From assembly GCA_026394395.1 (NCBI GenBank), contig JAPKYK010000005.1:129500-183412 (forward strand): a stretch of DNA of 53,913 nucleotides. The letters run 5' to 3'. The position numbers and the translations under genes were made by a program. The DNA comes from Methanomassiliicoccales archaeon (lineage in GTDB: Archaea > Thermoplasmatota > Thermoplasmata > Methanomassiliicoccales > UBA472). Below are positions 17,960 through 25,685 of this stretch, piece after piece; position 1 is the first letter of the stretch; each line of letters starts with the position of its first letter. Below the pieces are notes generated by a model. That model was not told the origin of the DNA. It made no database searches and worked only from the letters and a program-made list of their open reading frames with translations.

Positions 17960-18666
17960 TTATTTCCCTCCAGCAGGTCCGGTAGGTCGGCGATGCTGCC
18001 AATGATGAACTCGGGGCGCAGGTCCTTCCAGACCTCCCGGCCATGCACTCCTGTCAGCACCGCAGCGAAGGGCGTGCCAGCCTCTTTGGCGCACAGGTAG
18101 TCCGTCTCATGATCGCCGATGAAAAGGCACTGCTCGTTCGATAGGCATAGATCATCGAACACCCGCCTCAAGGACATAGGGTTGGGCTTGGCCTCGCTCA
18201 AGGAATGGTCGTCCCGGCAGACGATGGTGTGGAAACGGCCGTTCAGGCCTGAGGAATTCAAGGCCTTCATGGTGTAGACGCGGCTGCCGCGCGTCAATAT
18301 CGCGGAAAGGATGCCTCGGGACCCAAGATGCTCCAGGGTCTCGAAGGCTCCGGGCATGGCCCGGGACTGGTCCACCCGGGCCATCTCCACTTCAGCGCTC
18401 ACGCGGTTCAGATCATTCTCCAGACTCTCCGCCCATCCATCCTGGCTATGCGTCTTGAAATAGGCGTAGACCCGGACGATGCTCACGTTCACCCTCCCCT
18501 TAGAATCAAGGATGTCCTTGGGTAGTCCGTGCATCAGCAGGGTCTCGGCCACCGCCCGGTTCATTTCCCGGAAATCGATAGTGCTCTGAATGATAGTGTT
18601 ATCAAGGTCAAATACCACGGCCTTGAACTTCTGAGGCCGGAGGCCATTGGTGATTGTCGGGCTCAT
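17956..18666 (-). CDS. HAD-superfamily hydrolase, phosphoglycolate phosphatase-like
   Basis: 236 residues with the four HAD motifs: FDLDNTI (nucleophile Asp about residue 20), AILTRGSR (motif II), the Lys in SEAKPNP and IGDHETDYLCAKEAG (motif IV). A helical cap lies between motifs I and II, as in subfamily IA. The substrate cannot be assigned; small phosphorylated metabolites are typical. The gene is divergent from the repeat-peptide gene, and the palindrome at 18791 lies about 125 bp before its start. It heads the HAD-ridA-copA-YHS run. Confidence 0.88.
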   Translation of the reverse strand: MSPTITNGLRPQKFKAVVFDLDNTIIQSTIDFREMNRAVAETLLMHGLPKDILDSKGRVNVSIVRVYAYFKTHSQDGWAESLENDLNRVSAEVEMARVDQSRAMPGAFETLEHLGSRGILSAILTRGSRVYTMKALNSSGLNGRFHTIVCRDDHSLSEAKPNPMSLRRVFDDLCLSNEQCLFIGDHETDYLCAKEAGTPFAAVLTGVHGREVWKDLRPEFIIGSIADLPDLLEGNK

Positions 18667-18788
18667 GGTCGGACCTGGGCAACACCTTCCGGATTATTAA
18701 TGGTGCGGGACATAATATCTTGTCAAAATTACAATGCCCAGCATTGAATATTATTCATTTCTTCAAATGACGATATTTAAACATTGCG

Positions 18789-18817
18789 GTAGCATGCTCA
18801 AAGACCATTTTAATATA
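18789..18817 (+). promoter_or_regulatory. Shared operator-promoter, copy 1 (upstream of repeat peptide)
   Basis: GTAGCATGCTCAAA (18789-18802), containing the 8-bp palindrome AGCATGCT, is followed by a TATA box TTTTAATATA starting 17 bp after the palindrome's first base. The same 14-mer occurs at 21806-21819 at exactly the same distance from a TATA box. The geometry, operator just upstream of BRE/TATA, suits an activator. It lies between the HAD gene and the peptide gene. Confidence 0.75.
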
Positions 18818-18859
18818 CACAAGTCAAACGGGTGACTAAATAGCTAAAAGGTGCTCTCA

Positions 18860-19024
18860 ATGATGGTAAGAAACAAGGTCCTGATCGGGATGGTGGCTCT
18901 GTTTGCCGCCTCCGCCTGCTTGATGCTCGGAATGTCCATGATGTCCCTGACCGGTGGTTTGTCGATCCCGTTCCTGGACCCGCACTCGATCCCGTTCCTG
19001 GACCCCCACGCGATATCCTTCTGA
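18860..19024 (+). CDS. Repeat-containing membrane or exported peptide (SIPFLDPH x2)
   Basis: 54 codons, too short for routine calling. The product has a short basic N-terminus (MMVRNK), a hydrophobic Met-rich segment at about residues 7-30 that can be a signal peptide or membrane anchor, and a tail consisting of two perfect copies of the octapeptide SIPFLDPH (residues 35-50) and AISF. The DNA of the two copies differs at one base of 24. A GGTG-type ribosome-binding sequence precedes the ATG by about 8 bp and a TATA box lies about 45 bp upstream. It is convergent with the STAND regulator and shares an operator-like element with the DUF835 gene beyond it. No homology recognised. Confidence 0.7.
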   Translation: MMVRNKVLIGMVALFAASACLMLGMSMMSLTGGLSIPFLDPHSIPFLDPHAISF

Positions 19025-19031
19025 ACGAAAA

Positions 19032-19053
19032 TGTGCACATCCCTATGTGCACA
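19032..19053. terminator. Perfect 9-bp hairpin between convergent peptide and STAND genes
   Basis: TGTGCACAT, a CCCT loop and ATGTGCACA form a perfect stem. It starts 7 bp after the peptide's stop and includes the stop codon of the minus-strand STAND gene, so it may act as a terminator or mRNA-stabilising end in both directions. No long T run follows on the plus strand. Confidence 0.6.
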
Positions 19054-21760
19054 GCCTTTCCATATTTTCCTTGACCTGTTGCAGCAGTTTCTGATGGCCT
19101 AGCCGGTTGGCGATGTCGTAGGCTTCCTGTAATAACGCCTGGGCCTCGTCCCTCTCGTTGTTCATCAAGCTCACATCAGCGATCTCGATCAACAGCTGGC
19201 CCAGTCTGACCGGGGAGTCATGCTCCTTCAAAATCCCTATGGAGGTATGAAACTCCTCCTTGGCCTCGCTCCGTTCACCCCTCTTGGAACGGATGAACCC
19301 CTTGTAGAAATGCAGCAGTGATTCCATCAGCGGGTCGTCCAGCTTGACCGATATGGGGAGGGAGGCGTTGACCAGGTCATCCGCCCTCTCGAGGTCTCCT
19401 TCGATGATCTTGCACCCGGTCATGTTGGCCATGGCGTGCCCCATCGTACTAAGGTCCCCCACGGCGTTGGCCAGGTCCCGCGAGCGCTCCAGGAATCCGA
19501 CCCCCTCGGCGTTATTGCCTATGGTGCATAGGTCGTTCCCGATGCTTATGCAGGCCTTGGCCATCATGTTGGTGTCGCCTCTCCGTTCCAGAATGACCAA
19601 GGCCTCTCTCTTGTAGCGGATAGCCAGATCGTAATCCTTGAGTGTGGAGTAGGTGCGGCCCAATCCGTAGAGCGCTTTACCTAGGGCAAGGTCATCAGCC
19701 AGCTCCAGGGCTATGGACCGGGCCCTCTCGAAATGTTCCAGGGCCTCCGCGCTCTGCCCCCGCCGCTCCATGAGGCCGCCGATGTCGTACAGGATGTCCG
19801 CCTGGGTCGACAGGTCACCGGTGCTCAGGGAGATGTCCATACCGTACTGTAGGAATCGCATCGCTTCGTCGTAATCGGCGCGGTTGAGGTGGATGACCCC
19901 GATCATGCGGTTCACCTCGCTCAGCACCCGTCCGTCCCTCTCCGCCGGCAACGCCCGGCGCAGCGACTCCAGGACGCCGAAGGCCCGGTCCCATTCCCCC
20001 TGCAGGAAAAGCACTTCGCCCTGCAGCAGGTTGATCTCCACCAGTTCGCTCTTCGCCGTGCCCCCCATGTCCCGCACCAGGCGGTCCAGCAGCGGCGCGA
20101 ACTGCGTGGCGTAGCCCTTGTTAATTATGGTCCGTCCGTCCCCAGCGGCGATGGACACCGCCGTCGGAAGGTCCCCGGCCATGATGGAATGGTAAAGCCC
20201 CTCCACCCTGGCCGGGGCGGACTTGTCCTGCAGGTAGTAGGCGGCCGCCGCACGGTGATAGACCCGCCGCTGCCTGGGGGTGAGCCTGGACAGGGAGAAC
20301 TCCCTCAGCAGGTCGTGCATGCCTATCATGCGCCCCACCGACTCGTAGATGATGGACTTGGCCAGCAGGGAGTCGACCGCCTCGTAGCTTACGGCGTAGT
20401 CCCCGCTGTCGAGCTCCACCTTCTCTATTCCCGCGGCGGTGTGGATCTCCTCCTCCATCAGGAAGAAAGCGTCGATGAGCACAGGGTAGCGGAACACCGC
20501 GGCGATGCTCATTATCTTGCGCTCGGCCACTCCCAGGCGGGAGAAGACCTCCTGCTCGATGAATATGCGGATGTTCTTACCCAAGGCAAGCTTGGGGTCG
20601 TCGATGAGCTCGAGGAACAGGGGATGACCGCTGGTTACCCGGAATATCTCCTCGAAGTTGCCGTCCAGCAGACCGCGGGCCTTCATCATCTGATTGCTGC
20701 TCTCCCGGTCCAGCCCTTCCAGGTTGATCTCCTCCACTAGGCCACGGAAGACCGTCCCGCGGGGATAGAACGAGGGCAGCTCCCGGGCGGTGCACACCAC
20801 CCGCACCCTCTCCAGGCCCTCCAGTACGCTCAGCAAGGCCTGCAGGAGCTCCAGGACCGAGGGGTCGGCCTTGTGCACGTCGTCGAAGATGAGCAAGGCC
20901 GAGACGTCCTTAAGGTCCGCATCGAGGATGTGCGAGACCTCCCCCACCGCCGGCGTCTCCGTCTGATTGAGGTACCATTCGAGGTTCCTCCGCCCCATCT
21001 GTGACAGGAATTCCGCCAAGGGCCGCAGCATGGCCTTCATGTTGGCCCACTCGTGCACCTTGTACCAGAAGACGTTGGTGCTATCCCGCACGTTCTGGGC
21101 GAACTTGGCCAGGAGGGTGGTCTTGCCGATTCCGGGGATGCCGTTTATGACCACCATGCGCTTGCTCTCCGAGGTGAGGAGGTCGGACAGCGTCCGTAGC
21201 TCCTTTTCCCGGCCGTAGAAGCTCCTGACCGCCGGCTTCTTGTCAGTGAAGTCGACATAGCGCCGCTCCTCCCGCATCTTGTTCTCATGGAAGCTGCGAC
21301 AATCGATGCAACCGTGCGCGATGCCGTTGACCAGCTCTAGCAGGTCATAGCGCTTGGGAAGGTAGTTGCCCAGGCGGCCTATCTCGTCCTGGTGCCGGTT
21401 CCCCTGCAGGTCGATCACCTCCACCTTAGTGGCCTCCAGCCCTACCTTGATGCGCTTGGCCTCTTCCTGACCGGCCGGGCTCAGGAAATACACCTTCCGC
21501 ACGCTAGGCAGCCCTTTGACGTGGCGGGTGTAGGTCTCCACCGAACCTTCCCTGCCCATCTCCGCCAGCACCTTGGCCACGTTGTTGCGGCCCACATTCA
21601 CGGCGGCGGAGACACCGTCCTGGGTGACGGTCTTGGGGGAGTCCGGGTCCATCATGAAGCGCTGTTGGAAAAGCAGATGGAGGAAAACCCTCTCCTTCGC
21701 CGTTAATAACGATCTGCCAACAGCGTGGTTCACAGAGCAAAATCGTTCTCCCTCTATCAA
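19043..21760 (-). CDS. Winged-helix/STAND (NB-ARC-like) ATPase/TPR signal-transduction regulator
   Basis: 905 residues. An N-terminal winged helix (about 15-95) is followed by a linker with CxxC (HGCIDCRS) and a STAND NTPase at about 180-440: FYGREKELRTL, Walker A GIPGIGKTT, Walker B ALLIFDDV and a sensor VVCTARE. A winged-helix segment follows, then eight or more TPR-like repeats at about 560-900 (YDEAMRFLQYGMDISL, EALEHFERARSIA and others). Such proteins hold a DNA-binding domain inactive until a ligand binds the TPR sensor. The start is TTG at 21760 (GTG at 21733 possible). Both flanking transcription units carry the same palindromic element, suggesting they are its targets; this is inference. 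Confidence 0.9.
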   Translation of the reverse strand: MIEGERFCSVNHAVGRSLLTAKERVFLHLLFQQRFMMDPDSPKTVTQDGVSAAVNVGRNNVAKVLAEMGREGSVETYTRHVKGLPSVRKVYFLSPAGQEEAKRIKVGLEATKVEVIDLQGNRHQDEIGRLGNYLPKRYDLLELVNGIAHGCIDCRSFHENKMREERRYVDFTDKKPAVRSFYGREKELRTLSDLLTSESKRMVVINGIPGIGKTTLLAKFAQNVRDSTNVFWYKVHEWANMKAMLRPLAEFLSQMGRRNLEWYLNQTETPAVGEVSHILDADLKDVSALLIFDDVHKADPSVLELLQALLSVLEGLERVRVVCTARELPSFYPRGTVFRGLVEEINLEGLDRESSNQMMKARGLLDGNFEEIFRVTSGHPLFLELIDDPKLALGKNIRIFIEQEVFSRLGVAERKIMSIAAVFRYPVLIDAFFLMEEEIHTAAGIEKVELDSGDYAVSYEAVDSLLAKSIIYESVGRMIGMHDLLREFSLSRLTPRQRRVYHRAAAAYYLQDKSAPARVEGLYHSIMAGDLPTAVSIAAGDGRTIINKGYATQFAPLLDRLVRDMGGTAKSELVEINLLQGEVLFLQGEWDRAFGVLESLRRALPAERDGRVLSEVNRMIGVIHLNRADYDEAMRFLQYGMDISLSTGDLSTQADILYDIGGLMERRGQSAEALEHFERARSIALELADDLALGKALYGLGRTYSTLKDYDLAIRYKREALVILERRGDTNMMAKACISIGNDLCTIGNNAEGVGFLERSRDLANAVGDLSTMGHAMANMTGCKIIEGDLERADDLVNASLPISVKLDDPLMESLLHFYKGFIRSKRGERSEAKEEFHTSIGILKEHDSPVRLGQLLIEIADVSLMNNERDEAQALLQEAYDIANRLGHQKLLQQVKENMERLCT

Positions 21761-21805
21761 TAACCTTTCCCACGGCCCTCAGTGGCTGATTCTCATGCCA
21801 GGAAA

Positions 21806-21833
21806 GTAGCATGCTCAAATCCCCTTTAAATAT
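21806..21833 (+). promoter_or_regulatory. Shared operator-promoter, copy 2 (between STAND gene and DUF835 gene)
   Basis: GTAGCATGCTCAAA (21806-21819) is identical to 18789-18802, and TATA (TTTAAATAT, 21825-21833) again begins 17 bp after the palindrome's first base. The predicted start of transcription near 21858 fits a protein start at 21877, not at the ATG inside the palindrome. Read on the minus strand, the TATA-like sequence lies upstream of the palindrome, so a protein bound here could activate the DUF835 gene and repress the STAND gene. Confidence 0.75.
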
Positions 21834-21876
21834 GGTCAAAACGAAGATTAGGGGCAAGGTTCGGAGGAACAAATTT

Positions 21877-22437
21877 ATGGAAGAAGCCACAGGCGCCAAG
21901 GTCTCGCTGTTGGTTGAAGGATACCCTCGTAACGGTTTCCAGATCTACTCGAGGTACCTCTCTGGAGAGGAGGGTGTATGCATAACCCGCCTGCATCCCG
22001 AATACGTGGTCGAGAAGTATGGACTGAAGAACACCAAGTTCCATTGGCTGAGCGGAGTGAAGCAGAAGGGGACGCTCAACCCCGAGAGCATGGGCAACCT
22101 GGTCAAGCAGGTGAGGTCCGAGGTCAGGGGGGGCCAGAAGAGGTTCTTCCTGGATGGGCTGGAATACCTCCTGTTATGGAACGACATGAACAAGATTGTC
22201 TCGTCCCTGAAGGAGATCAGCCAGATGCTCGACGACGTCCAAGGCTCAATGATCGTGTCCATCGACCCTCTGACCTTCGAGGAACGGGACCTGAAGAGAC
22301 TTTGGGACTCCTTCCCCCAGTTCGACCCGTCCGCGCTCAGTGAAGGATTTCCGCAAAGCGCCGCAGACGAGCCAGCTGGCAAGGGTCGAATAGGCGAGGG
22401 TCTATTGGTATCAAAAGGATTGACCGCGACGCCATGA
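21877..22437 (+). CDS. DUF835 domain protein, copy A
   Basis: 186 residues. The DUF835 core runs from VSLLVEGYPRNGFQIY through CITRLHPEYV and the strand FFLDGLEYLLLWND to SMIVSIDPLTF. The fold resembles a RecA/KaiC-type core without a Walker A motif, and the domain is used in archaeal signalling; the ligand is unknown. The ATG at 21877 has a GGAGG ten bases upstream and lies about 45 bp after the TATA box. The last 34 residues are low in homology and are encoded in a region that overlaps copy B on the other strand by 101 bp. Confidence 0.85.
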   Translation: MEEATGAKVSLLVEGYPRNGFQIYSRYLSGEEGVCITRLHPEYVVEKYGLKNTKFHWLSGVKQKGTLNPESMGNLVKQVRSEVRGGQKRFFLDGLEYLLLWNDMNKIVSSLKEISQMLDDVQGSMIVSIDPLTFEERDLKRLWDSFPQFDPSALSEGFPQSAADEPAGKGRIGEGLLVSKGLTATP

Positions 22438-22876
22438 CCACGTCGTTCAGCTCCTCCAGGAAGATGTTGAGCGAACGGAAGTCGGTAAAGAGCGAGATGT
22501 ACTCTAAACCGTCAAGGACCGCAGCGGCGTTCTTCCGCTGGCTCACGAACTCGGCGATCTCTCTTACAATTCTATCCAGGTGTTCCGGTGAGATTCGCCG
22601 GCTGATCCCGGTCTGGCTCAACCAGACGGCGTGAATTTCCTGCAATGGATATCTTTCCCGGAGCAGGTCCGGGTGCATGCGGGAGACGCAGATGATGTCC
22701 TTGCCCGCCGTGGCCATCGAGTTGATCAGGGACAGGGTCTTGTCCAGGCGTTCGTTCATCACCAGGTAAATGCGCCCATGGTCCAGGGTGAACAGACCAT
22801 AGTCTGAATGGACGTCGATAGAGAAGAACTTCTCTCCACTGGTTGTGTCCAGGTCCGCGTTCACGACCTTCTCCAT
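22337..22876 (-). CDS. DUF835 domain protein, copy B
   Basis: 179 residues, same family as copies A and C: GRIYLVMNERLDKTLSLI, DIICVSRMHPDLLRERYP, AAAVLDGLEYISLFTDF, then ILLIPIDPRLFDP. The first 30 residues form an extra beta-rich segment. It is convergent with copy A and the two reading frames overlap by 101 bp. Expected to be a cytoplasmic signalling protein; partner unknown. It ends close after the conserved IDPRLF strand, as the family usually does, so copy A rather than copy B is the one with an extended tail. Confidence 0.85.
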   Translation of the reverse strand: MEKVVNADLDTTSGEKFFSIDVHSDYGLFTLDHGRIYLVMNERLDKTLSLINSMATAGKDIICVSRMHPDLLRERYPLQEIHAVWLSQTGISRRISPEHLDRIVREIAEFVSQRKNAAAVLDGLEYISLFTDFRSLNIFLEELNDVVMASRSILLIPIDPRLFDPCQLARLRRFAEILH

Positions 22877-22954
22877 GCGCCCTTCCCCCGATTCGCGCGT
22901 TAGGTAATCCTCATTCTCTATAAATAATGGTATTCGCTGAATAAAACGTTATTT

Positions 22955-22991
22955 ATAAAAAAATAAGGGGGCCGGAGGCTTTCGTCTCCGG
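22955..22991 (-). terminator. Hairpin plus T run after trpB2
   Basis: On the minus strand CCGGAG, an 8-nt loop and CTCCGG (plus-strand 22972-22977 and 22986-22991) are followed by a C run and seven T residues (22958-22964 as A). This lies just downstream of the trpB2 stop at 23005 and is a clear intrinsic-type terminator. Confidence 0.75.
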
Positions 22992-23004
22992 TTGCCTTGG
23001 GGGA

Positions 23005-24309
23005 TTATTTCAATTCTCCGTTAAGGTACTTATCATACCCTGGAAGGTCCAGCAGCCCGTGCCCGGACAGGTTGAAGACGATGGTCTTCTTCTCGTTCTT
23101 GCGCTTGGCCTCCCGGGCCAGATCGATGGCCACGGCGATGGCGTGGGTGGTCTCTGGAGCGGGTATGATGCCCTCGGACAGGGCGAACTGCACTCCAGCG
23201 GCATAGGTTTCGTTCTGCTCCACCGCCACTGACCTGACCAGTCCCAGGTCCTTCATCAGGCTGACGGTCGGCGCCATACCATGATAGCGCAGACCGCCGG
23301 CGTGTATGGGCGAGGGCATGAAATCGTGACCGAGGGTGTACATCTTCAACAGCGGGGTCATGCCTCCGGTGTCGCCGAAGTCGTAGCGGTAATCACCCTT
23401 GGAGAGCGAGGGTACGGCCACCGGCTCAACTGCGATAAAGTCGGTCTCAACCTTCTTCTTGATCTTCTTGCCCAGCATCGGGAAGGCGAATCCGGCGAAG
23501 TTACTGCCACCTCCAACACATCCAATCATGTAATCTGGCATTATATCTCCTAGGTCCAGTTGCTGGATCAATTCCTGTCCGATTACGGTCTGGTGCAGCA
23601 TGACGTGGTTCAGCACGCTTCCGAGGCTGTATTTGGTATGGGAAGTGGTCACGGCCATCTCAATGGCCTCAGTGATGGCAATTCCCAGGCTACCAGGGCA
23701 GGTGGGGTCCTTCTCCAATAGCATCCGGCCGAACTTGGTCTCCATGCTGGGGGAAGGGTAGACCTTGGCGCCGTAGGTCTGCATGGCGAAACGGCGGTAA
23801 GGCTTGGAGTCATAGGAGCAACGGACCATGAACACCTTGCAGCTCATGTCGAACATGGAGCAGGCCAGGGACAAGGCCATTCCCCATTGTCCTGCGCCGG
23901 TCTCGGTGGTGATGTGCTCCGTCCCCGCTACCTTGTTGTAGTAGGCCTGCGGCACCGCAGTGTTGGGCTTGTGGGATCCGCAGGGGCTCAGGTCCTCCCG
24001 CTTGTAATAGATCTTGGCCGGGGTCTTGAGTGCCTTTTCCAAGCGCACCGCCCGTACCAAAGGAGAGGGACGATTCAACATGACGTAGGCGTCCCTTACC
24101 TCCTCAGGAATGCCGATATATCGATCGGTAGAGAACTCCTGATCGATCAAATTCCGGGGGAAGATGGCCTCCATCTCCTCCGGCTTGAGAGGCTGATTCG
24201 TGCCAGGGTTCAGGTGCGGAGGTATCGGTACAGGAGAATCGGCAGCGATGTTGTACCAGCGCTTCGGGATGTCGTCCAAATTAAGTGTGATCTTAATGTC
24301 TTTTTCCAT
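23005..24309 (-). CDS. trpB2: Tryptophan synthase beta-like protein TrpB2
   Basis: 434 residues. The long N-terminal extension before [15 protein letters not shown] and the PLP-lysine motif in PCGSHKPNT place it in the TrpB2 class rather than TrpB1. ETGAGQWG and [12 protein letters not shown] are the substrate and phosphate loops. TrpB2 condenses serine or phosphoserine with indole and often works without TrpA. No trpA or other trp gene is adjacent, so it may salvage indole. The Met at 24309 is taken as the start; an 8-codon extension is possible. An operator-like region with TGTACA lies upstream and a hairpin terminator follows. Confidence 0.93.
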   Translation of the reverse strand: MEKDIKITLNLDDIPKRWYNIAADSPVPIPPHLNPGTNQPLKPEEMEAIFPRNLIDQEFSTDRYIGIPEEVRDAYVMLNRPSPLVRAVRLEKALKTPAKIYYKREDLSPCGSHKPNTAVPQAYYNKVAGTEHITTETGAGQWGMALSLACSMFDMSCKVFMVRCSYDSKPYRRFAMQTYGAKVYPSPSMETKFGRMLLEKDPTCPGSLGIAITEAIEMAVTTSHTKYSLGSVLNHVMLHQTVIGQELIQQLDLGDIMPDYMIGCVGGGSNFAGFAFPMLGKKIKKKVETDFIAVEPVAVPSLSKGDYRYDFGDTGGMTPLLKMYTLGHDFMPSPIHAGGLRYHGMAPTVSLMKDLGLVRSVAVEQNETYAAGVQFALSEGIIPAPETTHAIAVAIDLAREAKRKNEKKTIVFNLSGHGLLDLPGYDKYLNGELK

Positions 24310-24356
24310 GAAGAAGGGAAAAGATAAAGGCATTATATATCATTTATGGACTATGA

Positions 24357-24378
24357 TGTACAACATTATACAATAATG
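24357..24378. promoter_or_regulatory. TRP-box-like operator upstream of trpB2
   Basis: TGTACA (24357-24362) is directly followed by CATTAT-ACA-ATAATG (24364-24378), a perfect 6-bp inverted repeat. TGTACA is the consensus TRP box bound by TrpY in Methanothermobacter, which also controls trpB2 there. It lies in a very AT-rich stretch about 50 bp upstream of the trpB2 start. A TATA-like ATTATATATC (about 24331-24340) is nearer the gene. TrpY control is inference. Confidence 0.55.
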
Positions 24379-24509
24379 TATTGTTTTATTTTCAATCGTT
24401 TAGAAAACGGGTCAACGTTTGCCCAACCCACGAACGAATATCACAGGCAAAAGGCCGCCAGATAAAAAGTTAGATATGGCCGCAGGCGGTTCTTCCTTCG
24501 TGATGCACG

Positions 24510-24743
24510 GTGAGATCCGGAGCGACTCGCAGTCTGAGCCCGGAGCGGGCCTTGGAGAAGGCGAAGGAATATTTCGGAAAGTTAGAGTTGGTCATAGAGG
24601 AGCAGTCGTCGACCAACGTGAACTTCAAAGGCGCCAACGGCTTTGTTCAGATCAAGGTGGAAACGGCCCACGGCACGGAACTGGAGATCGAGACCAAAGG
24701 TTACGATCAGCAGGTCAAGCAGTTCCTGCAGCGCATCGGCTGA
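24510..24743 (+). CDS. Small alpha/beta protein of unknown function
   Basis: 77 residues from a GTG start; an internal TTG (24552 region) is possible. The sequence ALEKAKEYFGKLELVIEEQSS, VNFKGANGFVQIKVE, then ELEIETKGYDQQVKQFLQRI predicts helix-strand-strand-helix, about the size of an ATP-independent binding or dodecin-like fold, but I cannot assign a family. An in-frame stop precedes the GTG closely. Its stop is fused to that of the convergent eIF2B-like gene as TGATCA. Confidence 0.65.
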   Translation: MRSGATRSLSPERALEKAKEYFGKLELVIEEQSSTNVNFKGANGFVQIKVETAHGTELEIETKGYDQQVKQFLQRIG

Positions 24744-25610
24744 TCAGCATTCCTGGCAATCCGTATCTTTCATCTTACTGCGGTCATGCAACAGGCGCTT
24801 CTCCATCTCCTGACCGGTGAAGGTGCCCTCATCGGTAATGATCGAGGTGAACAGGGAGAGGGGGGCGATCTCGAAGAGCTGTTCTTGGACCGTCAACCCG
24901 TCGACCGTGCGCATGGACCGCACCAGGTCGAGGTCCAGCACCGGGATCAGCTTGGCCGTGGAGCAAAGGGCGACCACCGGTTTTCCCCGTTCCAAGGCGG
25001 CCAGCGCCAGGAGCCTGGTGCCAACCTTATTCACCACTCCCTCGGGGCATACGCCGTCCGCCCCGACCAGCACCAGGTCCGTTTCGGAGACCACCGAGGA
25101 GATCATGGAATCCCGAAAAAGGGAGGCCTTGATCCCTTGGTCGGAAAGTTTTCGACAGGTCATGGCCCCCTCGCCAAGGGGCAGGGACTCCGCCACCAGG
25201 ACCTCCAAACCCTTGGGCATGGCCGACAGGGCGGCCAGCACCGTGCTGGAATAGGATAGCGTGACGATCCTCTTGACCTTGTGGGCCTTGACGAACGCTT
25301 CCGCGATGGAGCGAGGGGCGCTCTCCTCCCTTTCCCGGAGGTCGATGAGGAACCCTTTGATGAAACCGTTGAACTGGTCCTCTGGTATGCTGGCGTTGAG
25401 AAGGACCTTGATGGACCCGGCCACGTTCTGGACCGGGGCCATGGACCTCTTGACCTTGGACAGCCCGTCCGCGAACTCGCGCCACTGCTTGCAGGTGGGC
25501 TTTTGCACCAGCGCCCTCTGCAGTCCGACGAGCAGCGCTGAATAGATCTGGGAGGAACCTGATACGTTGTCCTCTTTTACCTGGGCAAGCAATTCTTCAA
25601 GGGCTGACAT
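24744..25610 (-). CDS. eIF2B alpha/beta/delta family protein
   Basis: 288 residues. The C-terminal Rossmann-like half carries the family motifs: VTLSYSSTV, LEVLVAESLPLGEG, SETDLVLVGADGVCPEGVVNKVGT and KPVVALCSTAKL. In archaea this family includes true aIF2B-like proteins, methylthioribose-1-phosphate isomerase and ribose-1,5-bisphosphate isomerase; the shorter, more divergent sequence does not show clearly which. The GADGV segment and the Cys/Asp positions resemble the sugar-phosphate isomerase fold. The C-terminus ends in a Cys pair (DTDCQEC). Start at 25610 is preferred over 25616. Confidence 0.85.
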   Translation of the reverse strand: MSALEELLAQVKEDNVSGSSQIYSALLVGLQRALVQKPTCKQWREFADGLSKVKRSMAPVQNVAGSIKVLLNASIPEDQFNGFIKGFLIDLREREESAPRSIAEAFVKAHKVKRIVTLSYSSTVLAALSAMPKGLEVLVAESLPLGEGAMTCRKLSDQGIKASLFRDSMISSVVSETDLVLVGADGVCPEGVVNKVGTRLLALAALERGKPVVALCSTAKLIPVLDLDLVRSMRTVDGLTVQEQLFEIAPLSLFTSIITDEGTFTGQEMEKRLLHDRSKMKDTDCQEC

Positions 25611-25649
25611 GAGCACACCGATAACCGTTCACCAACAATAGGGTTTCTG

Positions 25650-25683
25650 AAAAAGGATGGAGGGGGCTGGAGGACGCCCCCTT
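25650..25683 (-). terminator. Hairpin plus T run after DUF835 copy C
   Basis: On the minus strand GGGGGC and GCCCCC (plus-strand 25676-25681 and 25662-25667) form a strong stem only a few bases after the stop codon at 25686, and a five-T run follows (plus-strand A run at about 25650-25654). Confidence 0.65.
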
Positions 25684-25685
25684 GT

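Noticed and set aside
21811-21876. Start of DUF835 copy A at the ATG within AGCATGCT
   Set aside because: It would lie upstream of the TATA box; ATG 21877 has GGAGG and fits the expected transcription start.
24419-24820. 133-codon frame overlapping the small gene at 24510
   Set aside because: Basic, low-complexity translation out of frame with the better alpha/beta protein and running into the convergent eIF2B-like gene.
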